From the NCBI RefSeq assembly GCF_040361195.1, contig NZ_APNE01000002.1: a DNA stretch of 64,000 nt; one strand, given 5' to 3'. Numbering within the stretch: the stretch's first letter is position 1; each line of letters starts with the position of its first letter. The notes beneath the pieces were generated by a model, which did no database searches, had not been told where the DNA came from, and saw nothing but the letters and a program-made list of their open reading frames with translations. Both the position numbers and the translations under genes were made by a program. Positions 18,176 to 26,637 of this stretch are shown here, piece by piece. The stretch is from Salinisphaera hydrothermalis (GTDB lineage: Bacteria; Pseudomonadota; Gammaproteobacteria; Nevskiales; Salinisphaeraceae).

Positions 18176-19906
18176 ATGCCGACGACTCAACGTCCGACGC
18201 GCCAGCCGTCCCTCGGGGGCCTGGCACGACAACTCGTCGAAGACGGCCTCATCGAGTACGAGGAAGCGCTTCGTATCCAGGCCGAGGCGCAGCGCAACGA
18301 CGAATCGTTCGTGGCGCGCGCGGTGGCCACCCGTGCCCTGAGCGCTGCCGTACTGGCTCGAGCGCTGGCGCGCGCCTTCTCCATGCCGTTGCTGGACCTG
18401 CGCGCGGTGAATCTCGATCATGCACCGATCGACGCAGCGCCCGAGAGCCTGATTCGCAAACACGCCGCCCTACCGATCTTCCGGCGCGGACGCACGCTCT
18501 ATCTGGCGGTTGCCGACCCCACGAATCTTCAGGCACTGGATGAATTCCGGTTCAATACCGGCCAGCAGATCGAAGCGGTTCTGGTCGAGCAGGACAAGCT
18601 CGAGCGCGCGATCGAGTCGAACTTCAACGCGCTCGACAGCGCGATGGCCGGCCTCGACGATGTCGCACTGGATAATCTTGCGGTCGAGCAGGACAGCGGC
18701 GATACCGGCAGTACCGACGCGTTGAAGGCCGATGCCGACGATGCGCCGGTCGTGCGTTTCGTCAACAAAGTGTTGCTGGACGCGATCAACCGCGGCGCCT
18801 CCGATATTCATTTCGAGCCCTACGAACAGCGCTATCGCGTGCGTCTGCGCCAGGACGGTGTACTGCGCGAGGTGGCGTCGCCGCCGGCCGCCATTGGCAT
18901 GCGCCTGTCTGCACGCCTGAAGGTGATGGCGCGCCTCGACCTGGCCGAGCGACGCATCCCGCAGGACGGGCGTATCAAGCTCAATCTGTCCAAAAATCGC
19001 GCGATCGACTTTCGTGTCTCGACTTGCCCGACGCTGCACGGCGAAAAGATCGTGCTGCGTATTCTCGATCCGGCCAGCGCGCAGATGGGCATCGAGGCGC
19101 TCGGCTACGAGGACGCTCAGCGCGAGATATTCGAGTCCACCATCCACAAGCCCTATGGCATGGTGCTAGTCACCGGGCCGACGGGTAGCGGCAAAACGGT
19201 CTCGCTTTATACCGCGCTCAATATCCTGAACACGGCCGATCGCAATATTTCGACCGCCGAGGATCCGGCCGAGATCAACCTGCCCGGCGTGAACCAGGTC
19301 AATGTCCAGCCGCGGGTCGGCCTGACGTTCGCGACCTGCCTGCGCGCGTTCCTGCGCCAGGATCCGGACGTGATCATGGTCGGGGAGATCCGCGACCTCG
19401 AAACGGCCGAGATCGCGATCAAGGCGGCCCAGACCGGCCATATGGTGCTGTCCACCGTGCACACCAACGATGCGCCGCAGACCTTGACCCGGCTGATCAA
19501 CATGGGCGTGCCGGCCTACAACATCGCGGCCTCGGTCACGCTGATCATCGCCCAGCGGCTCGCGCGCCGACTTTGCCCGCATTGCAAGAGCGCCGCCGAG
19601 ATCCCGCGCGACGCCATGATCGAGGAAGGTTTCGGAGCCGACGAAATCGACCACCTCAATATCTACGAAGCCGACCTCAAGGGCTGCGACCATTGCACCG
19701 GCGGCTATCGCGGGCGCGTGGGCATCTACCAGGTGATGCCGGTTACGGATGCCATCGGCCAGATCATCATGTCCGGCGGCAATGCCGACGATATCGAGCG
19801 ACAGGCCGCATCGGAGGGCGTGCTCAATCTGCGCCAGGCCGGGCTCAACAAGGTGCGCACCGGCGTGATCAGTCTGGCCGAACTCAATCGCGTCACGGTG
19901 GAATAA
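18176..19906 (+). CDS. pilB: Type IV pilus assembly ATPase PilB (GspE family)
   Basis: About 576 residues. An N-terminal GspE/MshEN domain (about 10-150) is followed by the ATPase core: Walker A GPTGSGKT (334-341), an Asp-box region around EDPAEINLPGVNQVNV, Walker B VIMVGE (399-404) and a His box STVHTNDAPQT. A zinc site is formed by C467/C470 and C504/C507. PilB drives pilus extension from the cytosolic side. It stands alone: pilC and pilD, its usual partners, are not here. TACAAT at 18090 could be a -10. An ATG at 18146 would add ten residues. Confidence 0.93.
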   Translation: MPTTQRPTRQPSLGGLARQLVEDGLIEYEEALRIQAEAQRNDESFVARAVATRALSAAVLARALARAFSMPLLDLRAVNLDHAPIDAAPESLIRKHAALPIFRRGRTLYLAVADPTNLQALDEFRFNTGQQIEAVLVEQDKLERAIESNFNALDSAMAGLDDVALDNLAVEQDSGDTGSTDALKADADDAPVVRFVNKVLLDAINRGASDIHFEPYEQRYRVRLRQDGVLREVASPPAAIGMRLSARLKVMARLDLAERRIPQDGRIKLNLSKNRAIDFRVSTCPTLHGEKIVLRILDPASAQMGIEALGYEDAQREIFESTIHKPYGMVLVTGPTGSGKTVSLYTALNILNTADRNISTAEDPAEINLPGVNQVNVQPRVGLTFATCLRAFLRQDPDVIMVGEIRDLETAEIAIKAAQTGHMVLSTVHTNDAPQTLTRLINMGVPAYNIAASVTLIIAQRLARRLCPHCKSAAEIPRDAMIEEGFGADEIDHLNIYEADLKGCDHCTGGYRGRVGIYQVMPVTDAIGQIIMSGGNADDIERQAASEGVLNLRQAGLNKVRTGVISLAELNRVTVE

Positions 19907-20326
19907 GACTCAAAAGCGCTTTCCGGCCTGGCCAACCCCGGGGTCAGCCCGGTAATCGCCTGCGCCGCAGATCCGACGGACCACGTCGCCGCGCACGCGC
20001 GACTGATAGCCGCGGTGCCGGCCTGCCAGCCGCTGTGTTGGTGAGTATGGCGTGAATCGCATCCATTGCGAGGGTTGGCGCGCCTTCATCAAGCGCGGCG
20101 TCCCAGCGCATCGAATGCGGGCTCACGAATCTCGGAATATGCCCAATCCGCGCGCGCCGTGCCTATATTCAAATCCCGCTTGTGCGGCGACGGTACTGGC
20201 GGGCGTTGGGGCGCCGCCAGAGCGGCGCGTCATCGTTATTGACCGGGCGGGCCTTCCCTTCGCGAACACGATGCTTCTGAAGCGCCAGGATGCGGAAGCC
20301 GGCATGCCTTACTGATCCGCGACAAA
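19907..20326. other. Gene-free region after pilB
   Basis: 420 bp without a believable gene: short frames only, with no pilC or pilD remnant recognisable. It holds the long imperfect palindrome at 20052-20126 and otherwise nothing I can name. Confidence 0.6.
20052..20126. repeat. Long imperfect palindrome (REP-like)
   Basis: A left arm of about 31 nt starting GTGAATCGCATCCATTGCG matches the reverse complement of the right arm, which reads GTGAGCCCGCATTCGATGCG. Pairing continues, with gaps, through GGG.TGGCGCG against GGGACGCCGCG, around a loop near CCTTCATCAAG. It is probably a REP-type hairpin or a transcript end structure. Confidence 0.5.
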
Positions 20327-20358
20327 CAAAAAAGCCCGAGCGCTCGAGGCTCGGGCTT
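20327..20358 (-). terminator. Intrinsic terminator of clpS-clpA
   Basis: Read on the minus strand, stem AAGCCCGAG/CTCGGGCTT (20358-20350 and 20340-20332) is followed by a run of T. Just upstream (20373-20400) a second perfect 9-bp hairpin, CCGGCACGC/GCGTGCCGG, lies between this terminator and the clpA stop. Confidence 0.9.
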
Positions 20359-20410
20359 ATCCAGACTGGCGTCCGGCACGCAGGCTGACCCGCGTGCCGG
20401 CATACCGGTT

Positions 20411-22678
20411 TCAGGCGTTTTCCGGCGTCTTCTCGTTGGAGGACACGTCCAGATCCAGCTTGCCGTCTTCCACACGGACGACCACCCGTCCGCCATTGGC
20501 GAGTTCGCCGAACAACAGCTCCTCGGCCAAGGACTTCTTGATGTTGTCCTGAATGACGCGACCCATCGGGCGCGCGCCCATCTGCTCATCGTAGCCCCGC
20601 TCGGCCAGCCATGCCCGAGCTTCGGGCTCGACCACCAACTCCACGTGGCGCTCTTCGAGCTGAGCCTCGAGCTGCAGCACGAACTTGTCGACGACGCGCT
20701 CGATGACATCGCCCTTGAGCGGGGCAAACTGGATGATCGAATCCAGACGGTTGCGGAATTCCGGCGAAAATCCGCGGCGGATCGCCTCCATGCCATCCGA
20801 GCTGTTGTCGGTCGGATTGAAGCCGATGCTGCGGCTCGCCATCGCCTCCGCGCCGGCGTTGGTCGTCATCACCAGAATCACGTTGCGGAAGTCCGCCTGG
20901 CGCCCGTTGTTGTCGGTCAACGTGCCGTGGTCCATCACCTGCAACAGCAGGTTATAGATGTCCGGATGCGCTTTTTCGATCTCGTCGAGCAGGATGACCG
21001 AATGCGGCTGCTTGTTCACCGCCTCGGTCAGCAAGCCGCCCTGATCGTAGCCAACATAACCCGGAGGCGCGCCGATCAGACGCGATACCGTATGCCGCTC
21101 CATGTACTCGGACATATCGAAGCGGATCAGATCCACGCCGAGATGCAACGCCAGCTGACGCGTCACCTCGGTCTTGCCCACACCGGTCGGGCCGGCGAAC
21201 AGGAAGGAACCGATCGGCTTGTCGCGATTGTCGAGCCCGGAACGCGACATCTTGATGGCGCTGGCGAGCGAGTCCACGGCCTCGTCCTGGCCGAAGATGA
21301 CCAGTTTGAGATCGCGATCGAGCGTACTGAGCACGGCGCGGTCGTCGCGCGAGACGGTCTTAGACGGGATCCGCGCAATCCGGGACACCATTTCCTCAAT
21401 GTCACGTACCTGCACCGTCTTGCGGCGTTTGGTCGACGGCCGCAGGCGCAGACGCGCGCCGGCTTCGTCGATCAGATCGATCGCCTTGTCGGGCAGATGC
21501 CGGTCATTGATATGACGCGCCGACAACTCCGCCGCCGCTTCCAGCGCCGGGTTGGTGAAGCGCACCTGATGGTGCTCCTCGAAGCGGGTCTTGAGCCCTT
21601 TGAGGATCTGCACCGTATCGGCCACGCTCGGCTCCGGCACGTCCACTTTCTGGAAGCGACGCGCGAGCGCCCGATCCTTCTCGAAGATATTGCGAAATTC
21701 CTGATACGTGGTCGCGCCCATGCAGCGCAGCTCGCCCGACGCCAGCTTGGGCTTGAGCAGGTTCGAGGCATCCATGACGCCGCCCGAAGCCGCGCCGGCG
21801 CCGATCACCGTATGGATTTCGTCGATGAACAGGACCGCGCCCTTCTGCTTGGCCAGTTCGGCCAGCACGCCTTTCAGACGCTTTTCGAAGTCGCCGCGAT
21901 ATTTGGTCCCGGCAATGAGCGCGCCCAGGTCAAGCGCATAGATGACGCTCTTGGAGAGGATATCGGGCACCCGGCCTTCGATGATCATCCGGGCGAGACC
22001 TTCGGCGATCGCCGTCTTGCCGACGCCGGCCTCGCCGACCAGCAGCGGGTTGTTCTTGCGCCGCCGGCACAACGTCTGGATCACGCGTTCGAGCTCGTGC
22101 TCGCGCCCGATCAGCGGGTCGACATCCCCCTCGGCCGCCTTGCGGTTGAGGTTGGTCGCATACTGCTCGAGCGGCGACGCGTTCGACTCGCCGTTCTCGT
22201 CGGTCTGGGCCTGGCCTGCGCTGCCGGCGTCGCCGGACTCCTCGCCCGACTTGTTCACACCGTGCGATACGAAGTTGACCACGTCCAGGCGCGTGACGTC
22301 CTGCTCGCCGAGCAGATAGACGGCATGCGACTCCTGCTCGGAGAAAATCGCGATCAACACGTTGACCGCCGTCACTTCCTTCTTGCCGGACGACTGCACG
22401 TGGTACACCGCGCGCTGCAGCACGCGCTGGAAACCCAGGGTCGGCTGAACCTCATGGTCCTCACCGGCCGGCACGACCGGCACATGCGTGTCGATGTAGT
22501 TTTTGAGTTCACGCTCGAGACGTTGGATGTCGGTGTTCACGGCCTCGAGCACTTCGATCACTGCCGGATTGTCCAGCAGCGACATCAGCAAATGCTCAAC
22601 GGTGAGCATTTCGTGATGCTGACGACGCGCGACCATGAAGGCGGCGTCGAGTGCAGTCTGCAGTTCTTGGCTGAGCAT
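20411..22678 (-). CDS. clpA: ATP-dependent Clp protease ATP-binding subunit ClpA
   Basis: 755 residues, the usual ClpA length. The Clp N-domain (1-145) contains LLMSLLDNPAVIEVLEA. AAA1 has Walker A GEAGVGKTAIAEG, Walker B AVLFIDEIHTVIGAG and the arginine-finger region. AAA2 has GPTGVGKTEVTRQLA and SVILLDEIEKAHPD. A C-terminal D2-small domain follows. ClpA unfolds substrates for ClpP. It is preceded by its adaptor clpS and ended by the terminator at 20327. clpP is not in the window. Confidence 0.97.
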   Translation of the reverse strand: MLSQELQTALDAAFMVARRQHHEMLTVEHLLMSLLDNPAVIEVLEAVNTDIQRLERELKNYIDTHVPVVPAGEDHEVQPTLGFQRVLQRAVYHVQSSGKKEVTAVNVLIAIFSEQESHAVYLLGEQDVTRLDVVNFVSHGVNKSGEESGDAGSAGQAQTDENGESNASPLEQYATNLNRKAAEGDVDPLIGREHELERVIQTLCRRRKNNPLLVGEAGVGKTAIAEGLARMIIEGRVPDILSKSVIYALDLGALIAGTKYRGDFEKRLKGVLAELAKQKGAVLFIDEIHTVIGAGAASGGVMDASNLLKPKLASGELRCMGATTYQEFRNIFEKDRALARRFQKVDVPEPSVADTVQILKGLKTRFEEHHQVRFTNPALEAAAELSARHINDRHLPDKAIDLIDEAGARLRLRPSTKRRKTVQVRDIEEMVSRIARIPSKTVSRDDRAVLSTLDRDLKLVIFGQDEAVDSLASAIKMSRSGLDNRDKPIGSFLFAGPTGVGKTEVTRQLALHLGVDLIRFDMSEYMERHTVSRLIGAPPGYVGYDQGGLLTEAVNKQPHSVILLDEIEKAHPDIYNLLLQVMDHGTLTDNNGRQADFRNVILVMTTNAGAEAMASRSIGFNPTDNSSDGMEAIRRGFSPEFRNRLDSIIQFAPLKGDVIERVVDKFVLQLEAQLEERHVELVVEPEARAWLAERGYDEQMGARPMGRVIQDNIKKSLAEELLFGELANGGRVVVRVEDGKLDLDVSSNEKTPENA

Positions 22679-22738
22679 TTTGCGTCCCCGAACTTGGCGT
22701 TCGATTTAAACCTGCGGCGCGACGTATCGGCCGTCCTA

Positions 22739-23068
22739 TCAGGCCTCTTCCATAGTACACAACAGTGGGTGCTGGTGTGCGCGAGCGTGGTCGTTAACCA
22801 TTTGCACCTTAGTCTCGGCAATCTGGGCGGTATAAGTGCCGGCCACGGCTTTGCCCCGTGTATGAACGGTCAGCATGATCTGTACCGCTTTGTCGCGGTC
22901 GTGGGTGAAATAAGTCATCAACACTTCCACGACGAACTCCATCGGCGTGTAGTCGTCGTTGTGCATCACCACTTTATATAGCGGTGGCTTCTTGGTCTTG
23001 GGCTTGTCGGGCGCGACCGCGGTACCGCCTTCGTCGCGCCCGATTTTCGGTCTGTCGGTATCAGTCAT
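22739..23068 (-). CDS. clpS: ATP-dependent Clp protease adaptor ClpS
   Basis: About 109 residues from MTDTDRPK, with AGGGG shortly upstream; in-frame starts 5 and 15 codons earlier add a tail without family features. The core PPLYKVVMHNDDYTPMEFVVEVL is the N-degron-binding region, with the conserved Asn-Asp-Asp and Met. The C-terminus has GKAVAGTYTAQIAETKV. ClpS delivers N-end-rule substrates to ClpA, the next gene (60 nt away). Confidence 0.96.
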   Translation of the reverse strand: MTDTDRPKIGRDEGGTAVAPDKPKTKKPPLYKVVMHNDDYTPMEFVVEVLMTYFTHDRDKAVQIMLTVHTRGKAVAGTYTAQIAETKVQMVNDHARAHQHPLLCTMEEA

Positions 23069-23320
23069 GTCGACCCCTGGTTTCATCCGGCACGAGCGTG
23101 AGCTCACGGACACACGCGCGGCACCAGTTGAACGATAGAGAGTTGGACGGCGGTACGACCACAGACGGCCGACGGCGAGAAGCGCCGGCCGAGCGACCCA
23201 TGATCGGTACGATTATGCGATCCGCAACCATCAACGGCTACAGATATAGGGGCAGGAAAGCGGCGAATCAATCGCCACACGGCGAATCGTCCATGGCACC
23301 CGATTCGAGCGCGATCGCGT

Positions 23321-24352
23321 CTATTCGCCGAGGTTATGCGCCAGTTGTTCGCGGATACGGCGCGGCACGCTCTGCGCCACTTCCAGGCGCGCCACACCGA
23401 TGGCACTGGCAAAGGCAGTGGCGTCGGCATCGCCGTGGGACTTGACCACGGTACCCTGCAAGCCGACCAGCGTGGCACCGTTGTACTGGCGCGGGTCGAC
23501 ACGGTTGCGGAAGGCCCGTAGCACGGGCATGGCGAGCACTGCCGATGCCTTGGTCAGCCAGTTGCGCGCGAACTCCTCGCGCAGATATTGGGCGATGAGC
23601 TTGCCGAGCCCTTCGCTGGTCTTGAGTGCGACGTTGCCGACGAAGCCATCGCAGACAACGACATCGACATCACCGATATAGATATCGTCGCCTTCGACGA
23701 AACCGATGTAATTCAACCCGCTGGCCGCGAGCAGACGACCGGCGTCCTTGATTTGCTGGTTGCCCTTGATCTCCTCGGCGCCAATGTTAAGCAAGCCGAC
23801 CCGTGGCTGCTCGATACCGTGCACCGCCCGGGCCAGCACGGCGCCCATCACCGCGAACTGGAATAACTGCTCGGGCGTGCTCTCGGCGCTCGCACCGAGA
23901 TCGAGCATCAGGGTATGCCCGTCGCGCGACGGAATCGGCGAGATGATGGCCGGGCGGTCGATGCCCGACAATGTCTTGAGCACGAAGCGGGCGGTCGCCA
24001 TGAGCGCGCCGGTGTTGCCGGCCGAGACACAAGCATCGGCCTCCCCGCTCTGCACCAGATTGACCGCCACGCGCATGGACGAGTCTTTTTTCTGACGCAA
24101 GGCGCGCGCCGGCGATTCGCACATATCGACGACCTCGCCGGCATGCACGACCTCCAGACGATCGAAAGCCCCGCTCGCGGTGGCACGTTTGCGGCGATCG
24201 GCAATCTGCGTTTCGAGCGAAGCCGAATCGCCCACCAATCGGAGCACGATATCTTCGTGCCGACGCAGGCTTTCGATGGCGGCATCGACGGCCACGGCAC
24301 TACCGTGATCGCCGCTCATCGCATCGACGGCAATCCGGATCATGCCGGACAT
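23321..24352 (-). CDS. plsX: Phosphate acyltransferase PlsX
   Basis: 343 residues. MIRIAVDAMSGDHG near the start and GNTGALMATARF in the middle identify PlsX, the soluble enzyme that makes acyl-phosphate from acyl-ACP for phospholipid synthesis. It ends yceD-rpmF-plsX. In most gammaproteobacteria fabH/fabD-fabG-acpP follow; here a gap of about 250 bp and then clpS follow. Two adjacent ATGs (MSG-MIRIA) leave the start uncertain by 3 codons. Confidence 0.95.
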   Translation of the reverse strand: MSGMIRIAVDAMSGDHGSAVAVDAAIESLRRHEDIVLRLVGDSASLETQIADRRKRATASGAFDRLEVVHAGEVVDMCESPARALRQKKDSSMRVAVNLVQSGEADACVSAGNTGALMATARFVLKTLSGIDRPAIISPIPSRDGHTLMLDLGASAESTPEQLFQFAVMGAVLARAVHGIEQPRVGLLNIGAEEIKGNQQIKDAGRLLAASGLNYIGFVEGDDIYIGDVDVVVCDGFVGNVALKTSEGLGKLIAQYLREEFARNWLTKASAVLAMPVLRAFRNRVDPRQYNGATLVGLQGTVVKSHGDADATAFASAIGVARLEVAQSVPRRIREQLAHNLGE

Positions 24353-24409
24353 GCGACCGTCTCACGTGGCTGCACTCGCTTCATCCCCTCGCCCCTTGCG
24401 CAAAGCAAT

Positions 24410-24444
24410 ACAGCGCAGCGCCCGTCACCCGGACGCTGCGCTGT
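24410..24444 (-). promoter_or_regulatory. Strong hairpin between rpmF and plsX
   Basis: A perfect 11-bp stem, ACAGCGCAGCG (24410-24420) and CGCTGCGCTGT (24434-24444), around 13 nt, without a T run. It is better explained as an RNA processing or attenuation structure that separates rpmF from plsX expression than as a terminator. Confidence 0.5.
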
Positions 24445-24475
24445 CGGCTCGATATGACGACGATGCGCGTGAAGC

Positions 24476-24661
24476 TTAGGCGTCGTCGCCGGTCTCGACC
24501 ACGCGCCGGCCACGGTAGAAACCGTCGCGAGTCACGTGGTGACGACGATGCGTCTCGCCGGTGGTCTGATCGATCGACAGCGTCGGACGATTCATGCTTG
24601 CGTGCGTATTACGACGCTTGTCGCGCTTCGAGCGGGATTTACGGTTCTGTTGAACGGCCAT
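24476..24661 (-). CDS. rpmF: 50S ribosomal protein L32
   Basis: 61 residues. MAVQQNRKSRSKRDKRRNTH and the HHVTRDGFYRGRRVV tail are L32. It lies 29 nt after yceD in the conserved yceD-rpmF order. The zinc-binding cysteines seen in some L32 proteins are absent, as usual for this group. Confidence 0.97.
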   Translation of the reverse strand: MAVQQNRKSRSKRDKRRNTHASMNRPTLSIDQTTGETHRRHHVTRDGFYRGRRVVETGDDA

Positions 24662-24690
24662 AGCAGTGCCTTCGGGTTATCCAGATCGGT

Positions 24691-25233
24691 TTATCGCGAC
24701 GCGTCGTCATCGCTCTTGAGCGATTTCAGTGCCGCGAACGGATTCGGTTTTTTCTCGGCCGGCGTCTCTTCCGGCGCTTGTTGCTCGGTGTCGTAGGCCG
24801 CCCGGCATTCCGGGCGATCGCATTGTACGGTCATCGGCAGCGCAAGCAGCAGCTCATCATCGATCAGCGCATGCACATCGAGCATGTCACCGTCGGTAAG
24901 AATCGGCTCCCACTCACGCGGCACGGCGGCCGCGGCTTCGTCGCTCGCCACCACGATACCCGCCACCCCGACGTCCATCGTCTCTTCGGTCGGCTGCAGA
25001 CAACGCTGGCAAGCCAGCATCAGGGTCGTCTGAACCCGACCGGTCAGGACCACGCGCCGCTGAACATCCTCATCCAGCTGCAGCGATACCTGTACCGGCA
25101 CGCCCGAATCGGCGACCACGACCTCCTTGGTTCGAGGCAACGCCGACAACGTCAGATGACCGCCCAGATTCGCCTTGTCCAGCGCCCGGCGGCGGTAATC
25201 GATCTGCCGCGTCAATTGCTGCCCCGATGACAT
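24691..25233 (-). CDS. yceD: 23S rRNA accumulation protein YceD (DUF177)
   Basis: 180 residues. The DUF177 core has LACQRCLQPTEETMDV with a Cys-x-x-Cys, an acidic DEAAAAVPREWEPI stretch, then DLL-type LDVHALIDDELLLALPM and the conserved KPNPFAALKSLK at the end. YceD-family proteins influence 23S rRNA levels. A near-consensus promoter ends only about 8 nt before the ATG, so the mRNA would be almost leaderless; a TTG six codons in (25215), with GGGG six nt before it, is the alternative start. Confidence 0.92.
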   Translation of the reverse strand: MSSGQQLTRQIDYRRRALDKANLGGHLTLSALPRTKEVVVADSGVPVQVSLQLDEDVQRRVVLTGRVQTTLMLACQRCLQPTEETMDVGVAGIVVASDEAAAAVPREWEPILTDGDMLDVHALIDDELLLALPMTVQCDRPECRAAYDTEQQAPEETPAEKKPNPFAALKSLKSDDDASR

Positions 25234-25241
25234 GGCGCGCG

Positions 25242-25270
25242 ATAATAGGCGCCGGGCCGCCTCAAGTCAA
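25242..25270 (-). promoter_or_regulatory. Sigma-70 promoter of yceD-rpmF-plsX
   Basis: On the minus strand, TTGACT (25270-25265), a 17-nt spacer, then TATTAT (25247-25242). The predicted transcription start falls about 2 nt before the yceD ATG. Confidence 0.8.
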
Positions 25271-25358
25271 AGCATTTCGCCGATCGAATGCCATGAAATT
25301 GGGCATCGCGCCGGCCTGGTTTAAGCTCGGCCGCAACCTTTATCTGCCGCCCAAGCCC

Positions 25359-25949
25359 ATGACCACGCATCGCACGCCCGTGATTCTCGCCTCCAGCTCG
25401 GTCTGGCGCCGTCAGCTACTGCGCCAGATCGGCCTGCACTTCGAAGCCACCTCGCCGGATATCGACGAAACCCCGCGGAACGGCGAAGCCAGCGATGCCC
25501 TGGCCTGCCGGCTGGCGCGCATGAAAGCCGAGAAAGTGGCCGCCGACTGGCCCGAGGCTGTGGTCATCGGCAGCGACCAGGTCGCCGATGTCGAAGGGCA
25601 CATCCTGGGCAAACCCGGCACCGCCGCTCGCGCGCGCGAACAATTAAGGCTGCAGTCCGGCAAGAGCGTGGTCTTTCATACCGGCTTATGTGTCTGCGCC
25701 CCGGCTTTTGCCGAGCCGCGCATTCATCTGGAAACCGTAACCACCCGCTTTCGCGATCTGGATGACGACGAAATCGCCCGCTACGTGGCGGCCGAGGACG
25801 TCACGGGCACGGCCGGCAGCCTGAAGTCCGAAGGCCTGGGCATCACACTGGTCTCGGCGATCGAATCGAAGGATCCGAGCGCGCTGGTCGGTCTGCCGCT
25901 GATCGGGTTGCGCCGCCTGCTGGCCGACGCCGGCATCGCCCTGCCCTGA
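25359..25949 (+). CDS. Maf-family nucleotide pyrophosphatase (YceF type)
   Basis: 196 residues from MTTHRTPVILASSS; earlier in-frame starts add unrelated sequence. Maf motifs are present: ILASSSVWRRQLL at the start, DIDET, an AxxKA-like ARMKAEKV, IGSDQVADVEG, and SLKSEGLG. Maf proteins hydrolyse non-canonical or 7-methylated NTPs; the YceF group prefers m7GTP. In Pseudomonas the gene lies in the yceD-rpmF cluster on the other strand; here it is divergent from yceD. Confidence 0.93.
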   Translation: MTTHRTPVILASSSVWRRQLLRQIGLHFEATSPDIDETPRNGEASDALACRLARMKAEKVAADWPEAVVIGSDQVADVEGHILGKPGTAARAREQLRLQSGKSVVFHTGLCVCAPAFAEPRIHLETVTTRFRDLDDDEIARYVAAEDVTGTAGSLKSEGLGITLVSAIESKDPSALVGLPLIGLRRLLADAGIALP

Positions 25950-25983
25950 TGGTCGCCGGGCCCGCGGGCCGCTGCCGAGCGGG

Positions 25984-26637
25984 TCAACCGGCGGCCAGCC
26001 AGGCCGGCAGGGCACGGACGTCATCGACGACATCGATCGCCCCTGCACGACGCAGCCGGATTTCATCGTGTACGCCACAGCGCACCGCCAGAGCATCGAC
26101 CCCGGCGGCGCGCGCCATGACCATATCGTATTCGGTATCGCCGACCATGAGTGTCGCCTCGGGCTCGGTTGCCGTGCGCAACAGGATGTCGTCGATCATG
26201 TTGGGCGCCGGCTTGGGCACGGATTCGTCCGCGCAGCGCGTGATGCGGAACAATCCCTTGGAATCCGTCGCCCGCATGGCCCGATCCAGCCCGCGGCGGT
26301 TCTTGCCCGTCGCCACGGCCAGTTCGAAGCCCTGCTCGCTGAGCTCCACGAGCGCATCGCGCGCGCCCTCGAACAACCGCGGCGCGGCGCGCGGCCAGCC
26401 GCAGCGGCGCCGGTACCGGCTGATGCGATCGCGCACGCGCACCGGGTCCAGCTCGGGAAACAGCCGCGCGAGCACGTCCTGGATACCGAGGCCCACCAGC
26501 TCCCGCATCTGAGCCGGCGTGCGTTCGGGCAGCCCGGTGTCCTGGATTGCCTGCTGGAGCGTACCGATCAGCTCGCCGGCGGAATCCATCAGCGTGCCGT
26601 CCCAATCAAAGATGATGAGCTCGTAATCGCGCGCCAT
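25984..26637 (-). CDS. HAD-superfamily phosphatase (phosphoglycolate phosphatase-like)
   Basis: 217 residues. HAD motifs: DWDGTLMDS (motif I, nucleophile Asp), LAVATGKNRRGLDRAM (motif II Thr), KPAPNM (motif III Lys) and MVGDTEYDMVMARAAG (motif IV). The helical cap lies after motif I. The ATG overlaps the last base of the rluC stop, so the two are coupled. Homologues beside rluC in Pseudomonas are annotated as phosphoglycolate-phosphatase-like; the substrate is not known. Confidence 0.9.
   Translation of the reverse strand: MARDYELIIFDWDGTLMDSAGELIGTLQQAIQDTGLPERTPAQMRELVGLGIQDVLARLFPELDPVRVRDRISRYRRRCGWPRAAPRLFEGARDALVELSEQGFELAVATGKNRRGLDRAMRATDSKGLFRITRCADESVPKPAPNMIDDILLRTATEPEATLMVGDTEYDMVMARAAGVDALAVRCGVHDEIRLRRAGAIDVVDDVRALPAWLAAG

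Noticed and set aside
20645..22981. 778-codon open frame antisense to clpA/clpS
   Set aside because: Mirror of the clpA codons; it has no family features, no ribosome binding site and crosses two real genes.
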